This document shows, in pieces, positions 1 through 11,221 of a stretch of 64,000 nt of DNA. The notes beneath the pieces are model-generated. The model ran no database searches. It was not told the DNA's origin and saw only the letters and a list, made by a program, of their open reading frames with translations. This DNA is from Daucus carota subsp. sativus (Eukaryota; Streptophyta; Magnoliopsida; Apiales; Apiaceae). A program made the translations under genes and the position numbers. The DNA lies in the NCBI RefSeq assembly GCF_001625215.2, contig NC_030387.2:32387606-32451605 (forward strand), written 5' to 3'. Numbering within the stretch: position 1 is the stretch's first letter; the number at the start of each line of letters is the position of its first letter.

Positions 1-305
1 ACTATTCTAAATTGGCCTGTGCCTGTGGAGATAATGGAGGAAGTAAGATTTTTTCATGTGTGTGCGCGCATGTGGATGTGGAAATGTCGATGTAGCAACG
101 AGTAGTTCAATAGACTGCTTTCAGCAAACATTAGATTGGCAAACAAGCATTAAAATAGAAATAAGTTGGGTTGTGTTCTTGCTGACAAAGAAGTGCATAC
201 TGATGTATATGTAGTCTCATTTCGAAGTAAACCCTTATATCTTGCTTACCAGTCTGCTAATTCTCCAAAATAAAATTAGAATGAACATTATATAAAAATG
301 ATTAC

Positions 306-1743
306 CGAATCATCTTTGACAACATCATAATTCAATATTCTGAAGCTTTCCAGGCGCTCTTCAAGGTATAAAGCATAATGCCGAACCCAACTAGAATAAT
401 ACCATGCTAGACACCAGAAATCATCAATGTCAGACTCTACATATCAGAAAGATCAGCTAACCAGAAGAAACTTGAATAAGACGTACCATCAGGGGTTGAT
501 TCATCAGTGAAACGTGACATGTTTAACACAAGAACTCTGCTCTGGCTATAGCTAACCAGCTCTTGATGAATTGGAGGAACCATCTCTCTCAATGCACGAT
601 GTATAATAATTAAAGTTTTCAGTGCGACCTAATTTAGTAACAAAGGAAGTATTTCTTAGTAAAACCGATTTTGCGCGGGGATTATCTACCATGACATGAC
701 CACTGTCAATCAGAGCATTAAGATATAAAATACGTCAATACTGAGAAATTTAAATATGGCAAAGAAGAATGATAGTTTGATAAATTGGATGATTTGGAAA
801 AGTCTAAGTAGTAAGTTAAGCTGCAAAGATTTAGACATAAAATGAAAATGCACAAAAATGAGTGAAATCTACTAATTGGCTTTATAACCGAATAGTACTG
901 GCTATTCCTTTTGATATATTACTATTTTCGAAATCAGCATGTAAAAAGGTGTTATTATATAAAAAAGTCCTGTTTAATCTTTAATATAACAAGATTTTAT
1001 GATCAGATCATAGGAGATGGAAAATTAAATGAAATACATACTGTAAAGTGAAGTTTAAAATATAGAAGTAGTAATAATGTGCTTATGAACATACAGTCCA
1101 AGTACTTGTTCTGGCAAGACGCCTGGCAAGAGAATGCATACAATATGCAAAACCTGACTTTGGTCTCGAAAGAGCTTCAAAAATGGCTGCAAGAGGAAGA
1201 AAAAATCGCATACATCCGGAATAAGAACAGAAACTTGATAAAGTTGTATAACTTGCTCATAATGTTCTTGAGACCTGAAACTAAAGTGTCTACAAAAGTT
1301 ATGCCCAGGTAAAGATTCTCATAAAAGTACTCATAATGTTAGAAAATATACAACTAGTTCATGAGTTCATTTAATTCCTGCCAAAATCAAGTTATATTAT
1401 ACATTAGAGCTGTTGTTTTCTTGTAGCGAATTGGTTAATATGAAGCGCTAAAGCAATAAATTCTTTAACTCACTTCGTACATGTTTTTCCTTGGGCGGTA
1501 CTTCAAAATGGTTTGTTGCCTTGACAACTGCAATGTCTAGTTCCTGTAGACAAATCGCGAAGGTGAGAACTGTCAAGCACAATGGAGTATTTATATGGGC
1601 ATGGCACACACGCCTATCATTTAGAAGAACAGACCTACCTTGTTTTCACTATTGACTTTTGCTAGTCCAACTTTTGTGGAGTCCTTCAGAGCTCCCAAAA
1701 GAGCCTTTCTAAAATGGTGTGAGCCATTGTTACCAGCTTCCAT
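306..1743 (-). CDS. clathrin assembly protein (AP180/CALM, ANTH domain), 5' part of gene
   Basis: Five exons read on the minus strand: 1743-1639, 1543-1474, 1186-1095, 628-487 and 406-306. All have GT..AG borders and compatible phases, and together give about 175 residues of an ANTH domain. Known role of the family: ANTH proteins bind PI(4,5)P2 and clathrin and help form coated vesicles at the plasma membrane or trans-Golgi. Seen: [16 protein letters not shown] near the N-terminus; [14 protein letters not shown], which fits the K-x9-K-x-K/R-H/Y lipid-binding signature; then an [11 protein letters not shown] helix, HRALRE, and [19 protein letters not shown]. The start at 1743 is chosen because family members begin shortly before the FRKA motif; an in-frame ATG at 1830 would add 29 hydrophobic residues not expected here. 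The C-terminal part, where clathrin- and adaptor-binding motifs usually lie, is beyond the left edge. I could not place a convincing next exon in 1-305. Confidence 0.87.
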
Positions 1744-1839
1744 GGAATAAAAAAACAGCTTTCCAAAACCTCGGTGCTGGAGAATTAAAAGATCTAGAGC
1801 AAACAAATTAGAAACTAGTAGTCGATCCATATTTTTTTA

Positions 1840-1985
1840 TTTTTTTTGTAAGGTTTACAATAAACCGCATCTGGGATTTCTTTCTTTCAAGAAAGTTTAT
1901 CATCTAACCGAAATTCATGCAAGCATAACTCCGAACGTTTAGACAATAAAGCTTAAATCAATGAGAAAAGAATACCTTCCCTTAT
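1840..1985 (-). repeat. dispersed repeat related to the ends of the 15-18 kb inverted repeat
   Basis: Read on the minus strand, this stretch contains TTTCGGTTAGATGATAA and a CCGCATCTG/GCGGTTTATTGTA region and ends in an A-rich tract. It resembles the outer ends of the inverted repeat at 15.2-17.8 kb, most closely its right arm. It lies about 100 bp upstream of the ANTH gene start, so it may lie in that gene's promoter or 5' UTR. The poly(A) side suggests a retroposon-like 3' end, but the family is not recognised. Confidence 0.5.
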
Positions 1986-3975
1986 ATTAATAGGCTTGAA
2001 GGCTTATAGTAGGAACACTTTGGGTTTAACAACAAACTAACAGAGGATTTCTTATCATTTTAATTGTAAGACATTCTAATTAAATGCTCACGAAAGTGAT
2101 TTAAAAGCTCAACAAGAATAATTAACATCCATAAAGTGAATATTAAGACATGATACCACATTGTTGTAGTACATAATGCTGATGTAAATATCAGCCAATG
2201 CTAAGTAAATTTAAGCTTAGTAATCATCTTTAATACGCCATTCAAGGAAATTAACCAAGCTTTCTCAACATCCAAGAATTTAGGCTTTCGTTGAACAGAA
2301 TGACTTGCTTACACCAATTTGTTCACGTTTATTCATTTCCTTACCCGACACAAATTCAACCCATAACAGACTACCTGTACGAATTCGGGTTGGAGTTTTT
2401 CGGGTCGGTTTGACCCAAAATCAACTCGAAAAAAACGGATCATTTTCAAATAACATCATATCTTTTCGAATAATATTACAGATTTAATCATATAAAAACA
2501 TCAAATGATGACACTTAGAGGGCCTGCACTTAAAATCCGAAATGCAGATGATTAAAAATAAAAAACAGAGCAAACCCATCAAAATTCATCGATTCTTGCT
2601 TGTATAAAGCTTAAATTCAATATATCATACTATGCATGCACATATATATTATGTATAGCAATATTTAAGATTGAGAAAAACCTAACGCAATCGTAAAAGG
2701 GAGCACCTGATAAGCCGATAGCGGCAAAAATTGATCGGAAAACGCTGACAAAAATTTTGTAGCTCTCCCTGGTGAGGTCCAGGCTGATGATGAGTTTAGA
2801 CCGGAATTGCATTTTCTTTCCATTATTTTAAAAGATTTAAATATTTTGGAAAATATTTTCGCATAAAAAATGTATTTAAAACTATTCAAACATTGATATC
2901 ATATACTATATTCTATTTGAGTTTTACCAGATTATTACTCGTCCATCTCCTCAACTCGTATATATTCGAGGACGAAGACGCGATACGCACTTAAATGCTA
3001 CTAATAATTATAATTAATGTTTAAAATTTTCTTTTTTTAATAAAATTTACATTTATATTTTGTTCTAGAAAAAAAATAATTTAAAACTAAATTATAATAG
3101 TATGTTTTATAAATTCATTAAAGTGGATGCTAAACAGTGAAAAATCGTATAAAATTGAGTGTGACGGAAAGAACATAATCTTATAATATTCTTGTAAGTA
3201 TTAATATCAATTTAAAATTAAAATTATTTAGATTTATATAAAATCTCAAAAGTAAGGATTTTTTCACAAGTACCCAAGTCTAAATTTTTTTTTATAAAGA
3301 TACCATAATTTTATAAAAATATTTAAAATAGAATTAGTTTTTTCAAGAATCTGTCCTTCCTACATATTCTCAAAGTAAAAATTCAAAATAATGACAACTG
3401 TTATATCTTGAACAAATTGTTCGCATCAATATGACCGTTAGCAAGATTATGATATTATCCTGCACAGCTGCCACTCACCCAAAGCTGAAGGAAGTTGCTA
3501 GTGAGAAATCCAAAAACATGTTTCGAGCTATTAGTTTATTAACTTATATATTTTTTATTAATAGTTTAGTATTCTTTTAAGATAATTCCAAATTATGAAC
3601 AGGGTTTTTATACTACTATAAAAGTTAAACAAATCAGTTTCCTACAGATCTAATAAGTGGATCTTTACGGGTTATCATTTTGTCTTATGTTGCCCTTTAT
3701 CCGGACAACCTTTTATCAAGAATCTGTCCTTCCTAAATATTTTTGAAAATTTTATCCAAACAGATTTTAATGGCCATTTGTTTGCTGCTGAAAGTGGCTG
3801 AATAGAATGATTCAGTTTAATAAGCTTGTTTGTTCTGTATTTTGAGTAGCTGGATATGGCAGAATGAATCACTACAGTTGCTGACCGAGTCATGTACGAT
3901 TAAGAGGCTGTAGCGCTCAGCTCATATAACTCAGCCCATCTACTTTTGTTTTATCTTGTTTTTCTTTATAAAGTA
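1986..3975. other. intergenic, AT-rich; no gene seen
   Basis: No ORF with recognisable similarity. Around 2350-2430 there are repeated ACCCGA/TCGGGT words like those in the hAT MITE at 3976-4586, probably a remnant of a similar element without clear ends. Confidence 0.4.
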
Positions 3976-4586
3976 TAGGGGTGCCCGCGGGTCAGGTTGG
4001 GCGGATTATAGGTTAAACCCTAACCCAACCCATTTAGTTCGGTTTTTTTAATTTTTAACCCAACTAAAGTTCGGTTTAAATTTTATCGGGTTGGGTCGGT
4101 TAGGATTTATTTCGGTTTGGGTCGGTTTGGGTTGGGTAGAATAGGTTACTAGAAAATAAGTGTGAGGTAAGGTCACTTATTTTTGTAATTTCACAATTTT
4201 TTCGAGACAAGTTGAGCTCATTATCGAGTTTGTTTGCCAATAGCTTAGCTCTTATTAAGCGAAACTCATGATTCGTTCAAAATAGAAATTGTTTCACGCA
4301 TTTATTATAAATTTAAGTAATATGTGATATATTTTTAGTTTAGATAGAAAGACACCTAAAATTATTTTAGTAAAAACAAATAAAATATATGAAAATTAAA
4401 TAAAATATGCGGATCGGGTTAGAATGGGCGGGTTATAAGCAAAACCCTAACCCAACCCATTTAAATCGGTTTTAATAATTTTCAACCCAATCAAAATTCG
4501 GGTTAAATATTTTCGGGTTGGTTTAGGGTCGGGTTGGGTCGGTTCGATCGGTTTGGGCGGGTTTTGATAACCCATGGGCACCCCTA
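3976..4586. mobile_element. hAT-type MITE (GGGTCGGGTT-rich), complete
   Basis: A 611-bp element with terminal inverted repeats TAGGGGTGCCC and GGGCACCCCTA. It is flanked by a perfect 8-bp target duplication, ATAAAGTA (3968-3975 and 4587-4594), the length expected for hAT transposases. Both subterminal regions are packed with GGGTTGGGTCGG-like words and their complements, and the centre is AT-rich with no coding capacity, so it would need a transposase supplied in trans. Confidence 0.88.
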
Positions 4587-5130
4587 ATAAAGTATCTAAA
4601 TATAATTAAAAACACAAAAAAACTAAGCATGTTCGTATCATATTGTTGTTATTTTAAATATATATTAGTTAATTTTGATTTTATTATTCTACCCATATAT
4701 ATTTCTATATAATATTATATCTATTTCTATATTTGTTGATTAATTTATATTATAATTTGTTCAAAGTGTTTCTTTTAAGTTTAACATTATTATGTCATGA
4801 TAATTTTATTGAAATTTAAACGTCAAAATAAAATTTATTATGATTCAGATTTCTAAAATATATTTTTATCAAATAAGATTATTCATTCAGCATTCACATG
4901 ACTAATCATTCAGACATATTAATCATTCATCAATGTTACATTCAGATTTGTCAAATAACCCATAAATTCGTGTTCTGATTCAATCTTTATAATTTACTGT
5001 ACTTATAGACGAGGTAACTATACCGACTCTTTCTTTTATCAAAAATCAGATTGAAAATTAAAAAAAAAATTTGAAAATTCATTATTCTATAAATAATAAA
5101 TGTATAATAATTTTAGATAATAATATCATA

Positions 5131-5421
5131 TTCCTTCTGTCTATTTTATATGTCAGTTTTCGATTCGATAATATTTCTTCGTTGACTTTTTGCACGTAAT
5201 TTAAAATGTAAAAAAACATAATTTCACACACGTAATTTAAGATGTAAAAAAACATAATTTCACACATTATTTTTCAATTTTTCCTTTTTCGAATAAAAAT
5301 ATAGATATTAAATTTTTATTCAATAAAAATTTGAAAAATAATATCCAAAACATCAAACTGGGTGAAAAAAATCAAAACGAACATTTTTTTTGGGATGAAC
5401 ACTTATTTTAGGACGAAGGGT
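5131..5421. mobile_element. Stowaway-like MITE, diverged
   Basis: Left end TTCCTTCTGTCTATTTTATATG and right end CATATTT-like AAGTGTTCATCC complement approximate the CTCCCTCCGT-type inverted ends used by Tc1/mariner MITEs. It contains an exact-spacing tandem duplication of 36 bp (5193-5228 and 5229-5264, one difference). It lies about 125 bp upstream of the first DUF3537 gene. Confidence 0.4.
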
Positions 5422-5545
5422 GCGATAATAAAACAATACTTCCTCCGTTTTCGATTGTTCGATTCTTGACTCTCACGAGTCTTGACACACCATTGGTAAA
5501 TGTAAAGCCAAACTTCCATCCCACTCAAACAAACCTTCCAAAACC

Positions 5546-8500
5546 ATGGAAAAAGCTAAACACCATCAAACCCAAGAACCCACTTCACCACCAAAATCTC
5601 CCTCATCAACCTCAACTCTATCTCGATCAGACGATCACAAGAGTTTCTTCACATGGGTCTTCCTCGATCAGTCCAATTTCTGGCACGCTGGTCTCTCCTG
5701 GTCCATTTTCTCACTCCTCGCCATTGCTGTCCCTCTCTTATCCCACTTTGTGTACCACTGTAACACTTGTGATCGAAATCATAGGCGCCCCTTTGATGCA
5801 ATTGTGCAGCTCTCTCTCTCTGTTCTCTCTCTCATCTCTTTCGTCAGCTTGTCTGATTTTTCCAGAAAATATGGGCTGAGAAGGTTTCTGTTTCTTGATA
5901 AACTGAGTGGGGTCAGTGATCAGGTTCAGAGAGGCTATACTCAACAGGTTCATGTAAGTTTTACTATTAACCCCATGTTTCTTTTATTTAGTACTACTTC
6001 CGTTCCGACTAGTATTTTAAGGTGCATATAAAATTTTCTCCTGAAAAAAATAATTTGTGAAATTATATTATATGAGTCTTAAAATGCGTGTCAAGTCAAT
6101 GGAGGTCTCCGGTGTAAACTAGGGGGTAGGGGGAGTAATTCATATGGTGATGATATATATTGAAAGTCGTACCGTTTAATTTTAGTTAGTTTGTGTGATT
6201 TGTAAGCAGGTATATTAGGGGATAAGAATCCTGATTAAATTGTCCCGATTTTTTGAGAAATGCGGGATTATGAATTTGTAGTGATGAAGTTGAAGTTTGA
6301 TGCCAGTTTGTTTCTGTTGGTAATGAAAATGTTTAATCTAAAATTGATGTTAATTTCGTTTGTGGATTAGTTTACATGTGAATTATTTAAAAAAGATTGT
6401 TTTATGTCGTGCCAGATTTGGCATTTGCAAAGTTGACAATACAACACATAGAATAGGCAAAACTAGAGGCAGGGTGGTCCTAACACAGGAGGACATGTGT
6501 TTGTTTTAGATAGGATGCAGCTTGATCTATCAACTTGTGTTCAGAACTTCTAAAATTATTCAACCATTGCTTTTAGGTTTACCCACCAAAGGAATTTGGT
6601 AATGGACGTAGAAGGATTACCTCCCTCGGTATTAGCTCTAATTTTCGCTTGAGGGAGTAGCGGTGCAAAAAACACATTTTTTTTACAAGATAAACAAAAA
6701 AAGTTAAATTTATTATTAATTTTATAAAAATAGAACTTGTATTTTCAACTTTCTTCTAATATAAAAAGTTATATATGTTATATTAAGCTAGCTATGTTGT
6801 TTTTGCATCTAAGCATAAATGTCAAAAGTAAAGCTATAGTTATCAAGGTATGGACTATGGAGGGAGTATAACTTTGGCAAACTCTGAATCCTGCAATAAG
6901 CAACACACCTTATGTTGCCATGAATTGGGTACGAAGTGTCGGACATGACACATATCCGAGACTCGAAAAATCTGAAATTCGGGACACGGGGACGCGAAAA
7001 ATCTGAAATTCTGAAAAATCCGAGTGTCTTCTCTGCTTGTTCTCTATTTTTGTTTCTTTCTTTCTGCTCGAATTTTTTGTTTTGCATTATACATTCAACA
7101 TATATGTGGTCTTGAAGTTGGTCAAAATGTCCACATTTCAATCAAAGTGTTCACATCTCAGTCAAAGAATCCGACATAGAGTAGTTTCATGTTCGAGTGT
7201 CCAAGTATCGGCATGAGTATTACTACCTAAATAGAAGAGTTAGAGTAACATCAACTCTAAATAACTTTAGACTCGATGCCCCTTAATTATCATAAATAAA
7301 AATCTGACTCAAATCAAGATTGCTAACTTATAAAGAAGTCTCCGGTAACCCACAAACAAGCTCATTTTTAATAACAAAAGAGTTTCTCAGTTTCAATCTA
7401 GTATAAGAGATGATTAAAAACTGAGAAAGGAGACGAAATCTGTCAAATGGAAATGATCATTTAGTTAGGAAACCAATGTTGTGTTTGGTTGGGGAGAATG
7501 GAATGGAATGGAATGAGTTAATATAAAATAAAACATTAGATGTAGGAAGTTTTGCAAAAAAGTGTGTGAGTTCAAAATTGTTACGATGAATTTGAGAAGA
7601 AATTGGGCATAAGAAAGAATAGAGCATTCCTTTTTATGTTGGGGGTGTGACTTCTAGTTTAGGGTGTAAGGAATGGAATGAGGGAAGGATTAAAATTTTG
7701 GAACAATTTGTCCATCATATAGTAATATAGTTCTAATTTCATTTCATATCTTCGAAATTCATTCACCCCAATCGAATGCAACATAGTATTGCAACTTCAC
7801 TTGGTACTCTTTCCATAGAATTGAATTTACCTGCATATGCCATATTGGCTTGTTTCATATTGAAAGGCAAATTAATGAGAACCTGCCTGACATGATCCAT
7901 GGAATTTTTTTAGTGATCTCCAAGGTTTATCGTGTCAATACCTTTAATTGTTTGCAAGGAGTCTTTGAATTTAAGTAGCGGTTCCTGTAGTCTTAATGTT
8001 CTTCTTTTAGGACCTACAAGAAGCAACATTGGTACGTATTATACACATGATTACACTGTTGAACTGCCTTCATATCAATCTTATGCATGATACAATTTGG
8101 TAACATGTTCCACCATTGGGAACTAGTTATGCCATAAGTACAAGACATCTATGTGCTTTTATGTTTGTCTATATTATACACAAAGACGAACAAATGAATG
8201 ATATTGTCTCAGATGTTTTCAGTGATCAATCCAGAAAATCTTATGTCCACTTCCTTTGTGTTCTTTATGTTTCTATTGTACCCATCTTGCAGAAAATAAA
8301 TATAATTCTCTTTTCTGCGCAGAAATCAATGAGGCTCATGTGTGCATTTGTTCTTCCCTGCTTCGTTGCTGATTTTATGTACAAAATTTGGTGGTTCACG
8401 TCAGGACGAAATCAGATCCCCTATTTTATAAATGCCTATTTGAGCAGCACAGTTGCGTGTTTTTTAATGCTCTCTTCCTGGTTGTACAGAACATCAATAT

Positions 8501-10252
8501 TCTTCCTTGTATGCATTCTTTTCCAGGTGATATGCCACCTTCAGATACTCAGGTTGGAAGACTTTGCTCAGGTTTTCCATAAGGACTCTGACGTAGGGTT
8601 AATCTTGCTTGAACATCTGGCAATCCGAAGAACCCTTCGTATTATTAGCCATAGATTCCGGAGGTTCATTTTGTTGACTCTGATCTTGGTAATGGCAAGT
8701 CAGTTTGCTTCTTTGCTTGTGACAACAAAAAAAGGCTCAGATTTCAATTTCTTTAATGGCGGGGAACTTGCGGTAATGTTTCTTTTCTCTACTCCTTACC
8801 TTTCAGTTCGTAAACTGGTGTATTGATTTCAGATCTTCCTCCTTTCCGGAGAATGGAGATAGTGTCGTTTGCTTATAAAACTAAGAAGTTCTTGCTAGCA
8901 AATAAACTTTGAAACTTTATGACCTTATTCGTGCAAAGTTAAAGCTCTTGTGAATAACATCTGACTTGTTATCTTGGTTAATATTTTGACTCTTATAGTT
9001 TATATTACAAAAGAGGGTCATTATCTAAATGAGTATATATTTTTAGCGTGTTTTAATTATTTACTGTAGTCCTATTCAATGTAGAAAATGGGTATAATCA
9101 AGCTTGATGCTTATATATAAACTAATTTTGTGTATCTCTGAAGGTAACCTGGTCTGTTATATTAGCATTACATTATCTTTGACTTTTTCTTTGTATATTC
9201 AAGTAGAAGTGGCTGTCTAAGAAAGGTTGAGGAGAAAAAAGTGAAATCAGAAAGGCTTTGTATAGAGTACACATTTATGTAAACTTCTTTATTCTATAAT
9301 CATGTATGTCTAAGATTTTCAACTTTTAAAAGGAGTCTGTTGAAGGAAACACACACGATTCTGCTTCCTAAAATTCAAAATGTTTTCCTGCTTCCTACTC
9401 TCTCCTTTTGGTTTCATTTTTGAACCCCAATTTGGATGGAAAAGGAAGGACTTTGCAGGGAAAAAAAAATGTTTTCTTCTAATCCTTTTTCCTCCGTTCC
9501 AGATGCTATTTTCTTCATGTATAAACATAGACATTTGCATTAAGAGCATCTCACCATTCATTATAGTTTTAGGTTGTTGCTAGATGTAACGAGACACCTA
9601 CAAAGCACCAGTAATTGTTGAACGAGATAAGAAATAGAATTGGTCTACTGCTTCAATATTTGCTAATGGGAACTTGTCGTACATAATGGTGCAGTTAACC
9701 TCAATAACTCTGGTGACCGGTCTCTTGATATGCCTGCGCAGTGCTGCAAAAATTACACACCGAGCACAGGCTATTACAAGCCTTGCAGCAAAATGGAATG
9801 CATGTTCCACTATCAACTCCTTTGATGACATGGAGAATGAAACTCCAAGAGCTCAGGTTGCTGCACCCAGGGTAGATTGTATCGCTGGGAACTTGGATTC
9901 CAACAATGAAGAAGGCGAGGAAGATGCTATAGACAATACAAATATGATGCCAATCTTTACCCATACAATGTCCTACCAGAAGAGACAAGCTCTTGGTCAG
10001 TTTAAGCAAAAACTTCTTTATATTGACAAATCAGGCTTATAATATGTCTTTTAATATGACCATGTGCATAACTAGATCAAATTTGTTTCAGTGACATACT
10101 TTGAAAACAACAAAGCGGGGATTACAGTGTTCGGATTCATGCTAGACCGGTCATCACTTCGTATTGTTTTTGCTATTCAGTTGTCCCTTACTCTCTGGTT
10201 GCTGAGCAAGACCATAGGATCTTCTCCTATATTCAATACTAACCTAGAATGA
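5546..10252 (+). CDS. DUF3537 multipass membrane protein (gustatory receptor-like), copy 1
   Basis: Four exons: 5546-5953, 8323-8772, 9695-9995 and 10092-10252, giving about 439 residues, the usual length for plant DUF3537 proteins. After a hydrophilic N-terminus come hydrophobic spans at roughly residues 50-70 (LSWSIFSLLAIAVPLLSHFV) and 87-105, then LCAF/WWF, LSSTVACFLMLSSWLYRTSI, FFLVCILFQVICHLQIL, FILLTLILVMASQFASLLV, LTSITLVTGLLICLRSA and a C-terminal IVFAIQLSLTLWLLSKTIG. Family hallmarks seen: DQSNFWHAGLSWS, CDRNHRRPFD, RLEDFAQVF, ISHRFR. Known: structure-based comparisons place DUF3537 in the same broad 7-TM family as insect odorant/gustatory receptor channels; the plant ligand and function are not established. 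It is followed 1 kb downstream by a near-identical second copy. Here the C-terminus runs 9 residues past the TIG where copy 2 stops. Intron 1 is long and MITE-rich. Confidence 0.9.
5994..6135. mobile_element. short Stowaway-like MITE in intron 1 of DUF3537 copy 1
   Basis: Flanked by TA at both sides, with ends CTACTTCCGTTCCG and GGTAGGGGGAG that are roughly complementary. About 140 bp, no coding capacity. It sits 40 bp inside the 5' end of the intron. Confidence 0.45.
7478..7783. mobile_element. MITE in intron 1 of DUF3537 copy 1
   Basis: The ends TGTTGTGTTTGGTTGGGG and CCCCAATCGAATGCAACA are inverted repeats with a few mismatches, and both are followed inward by GAATG words. About 306 bp. 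The superfamily is uncertain because no clear target duplication was identified; a hAT origin is possible. Confidence 0.55.
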
Positions 10253-11134
10253 GAACTCACTCCTGCAGTTACGATAGTAGGTATGTCTGTTCCTACTTGT
10301 CTGTTTGTATCCGTGTATAGCAACCACTGGTTCAGTACACTGCCTTCAGTGACATTAGCTTGACGATCAGGCATCAGCATCAAAAATGACTTCAGTTTAA
10401 GTTCTCCTTGTCAAACGCGCACAGAGAAACTGTTCGTTAGGAAGTAAAGCGTTATATTCTTACCAATCAAGGATGCATTTTATAGTTTGGACATGAAAGT
10501 ACCATACATCAGTACATCACTAATGTTTGTTTGGTGCTTTTTTATTATATGAGATTATGAGAAGGAAAAAAAATCAATGAATGGCAATTTTTTGTTACTC
10601 GATAAACAAGTGTCCTGCTGATTGCAATATATTATTAGAAGTTACAAGCAAACTGAACCAAATTGACAGAGCAGTTTGAACTTGTTAGTAGGTTGCAAAC
10701 AGCTGTAAATAAATTTCTATTTGCTTTTGGCTTATTACAATTCGACCAAATCCCAACATTTTTTAAATAGAAATTTCTGACTAAACTGAAAGCACCTAAC
10801 TTGAAGAATGCAAAGCAGAGGATTCATCCAGGGAAGGACAGCATGACAACATACTATTACTGTAGTATTAATCGTATGCTGTAGGGATCCCATGAACAGA
10901 AAGCAACTCTATACTATAAAGTACTCACGGGGATTACAAGTTTCTGGGACAGCTTTAGTGAACAAGTCCATAACTACATGTCTCCCTAACACCTGGATTC
11001 TGAGGCTGACTTTTTATTACACGTCAAGACCCGAACGTGACTCGAAAAAGATTGTAGGAAAAATCAGGGATGAGAAATTGATATATTTTATTTTTTCTGG
11101 GATTGATATGAAATTTGAAGGACAGGGAGGAACC

Positions 11135-11142
11135 TATATAAA
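11135..11142 (+). promoter_or_regulatory. TATA box of DUF3537 copy 2
   Basis: TATATAAA lies 80 bp before the ATG at 11222, in a compact upstream region. No equally clear TATA box was seen before copy 1. Confidence 0.55.
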
Positions 11143-11221
11143 CTGAAACATCATGATTTGAGCCAATTAAAAAGATTTCTTCAACATCACACGAGCAAAG
11201 GAAACTAGATTCGCAGCCTAA

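Noticed and set aside
1-305. Further exon of the clathrin assembly gene
   Set aside because: An AG acceptor near 22 on the minus strand is followed quickly by an in-frame stop in the required phase and no ANTH-like residues, so no exon was called.
8116-8322. Upstream extension of the reading frame into DUF3537 copy 1 exon 2
   Set aside because: This is intron readthrough: a good AG acceptor at 8321-8322 aligns with the exon border of copy 2, and the upstream residues have no family similarity.
9319-9583. Overlapping open frames on both strands
   Set aside because: They lie inside intron 2 of DUF3537 copy 1, have no motif, and are not matched in the intron of copy 2.
10177-10383. Minus-strand ORF over the end of DUF3537 copy 1
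   Set aside because: Antisense shadow of exon 4; no own motif.
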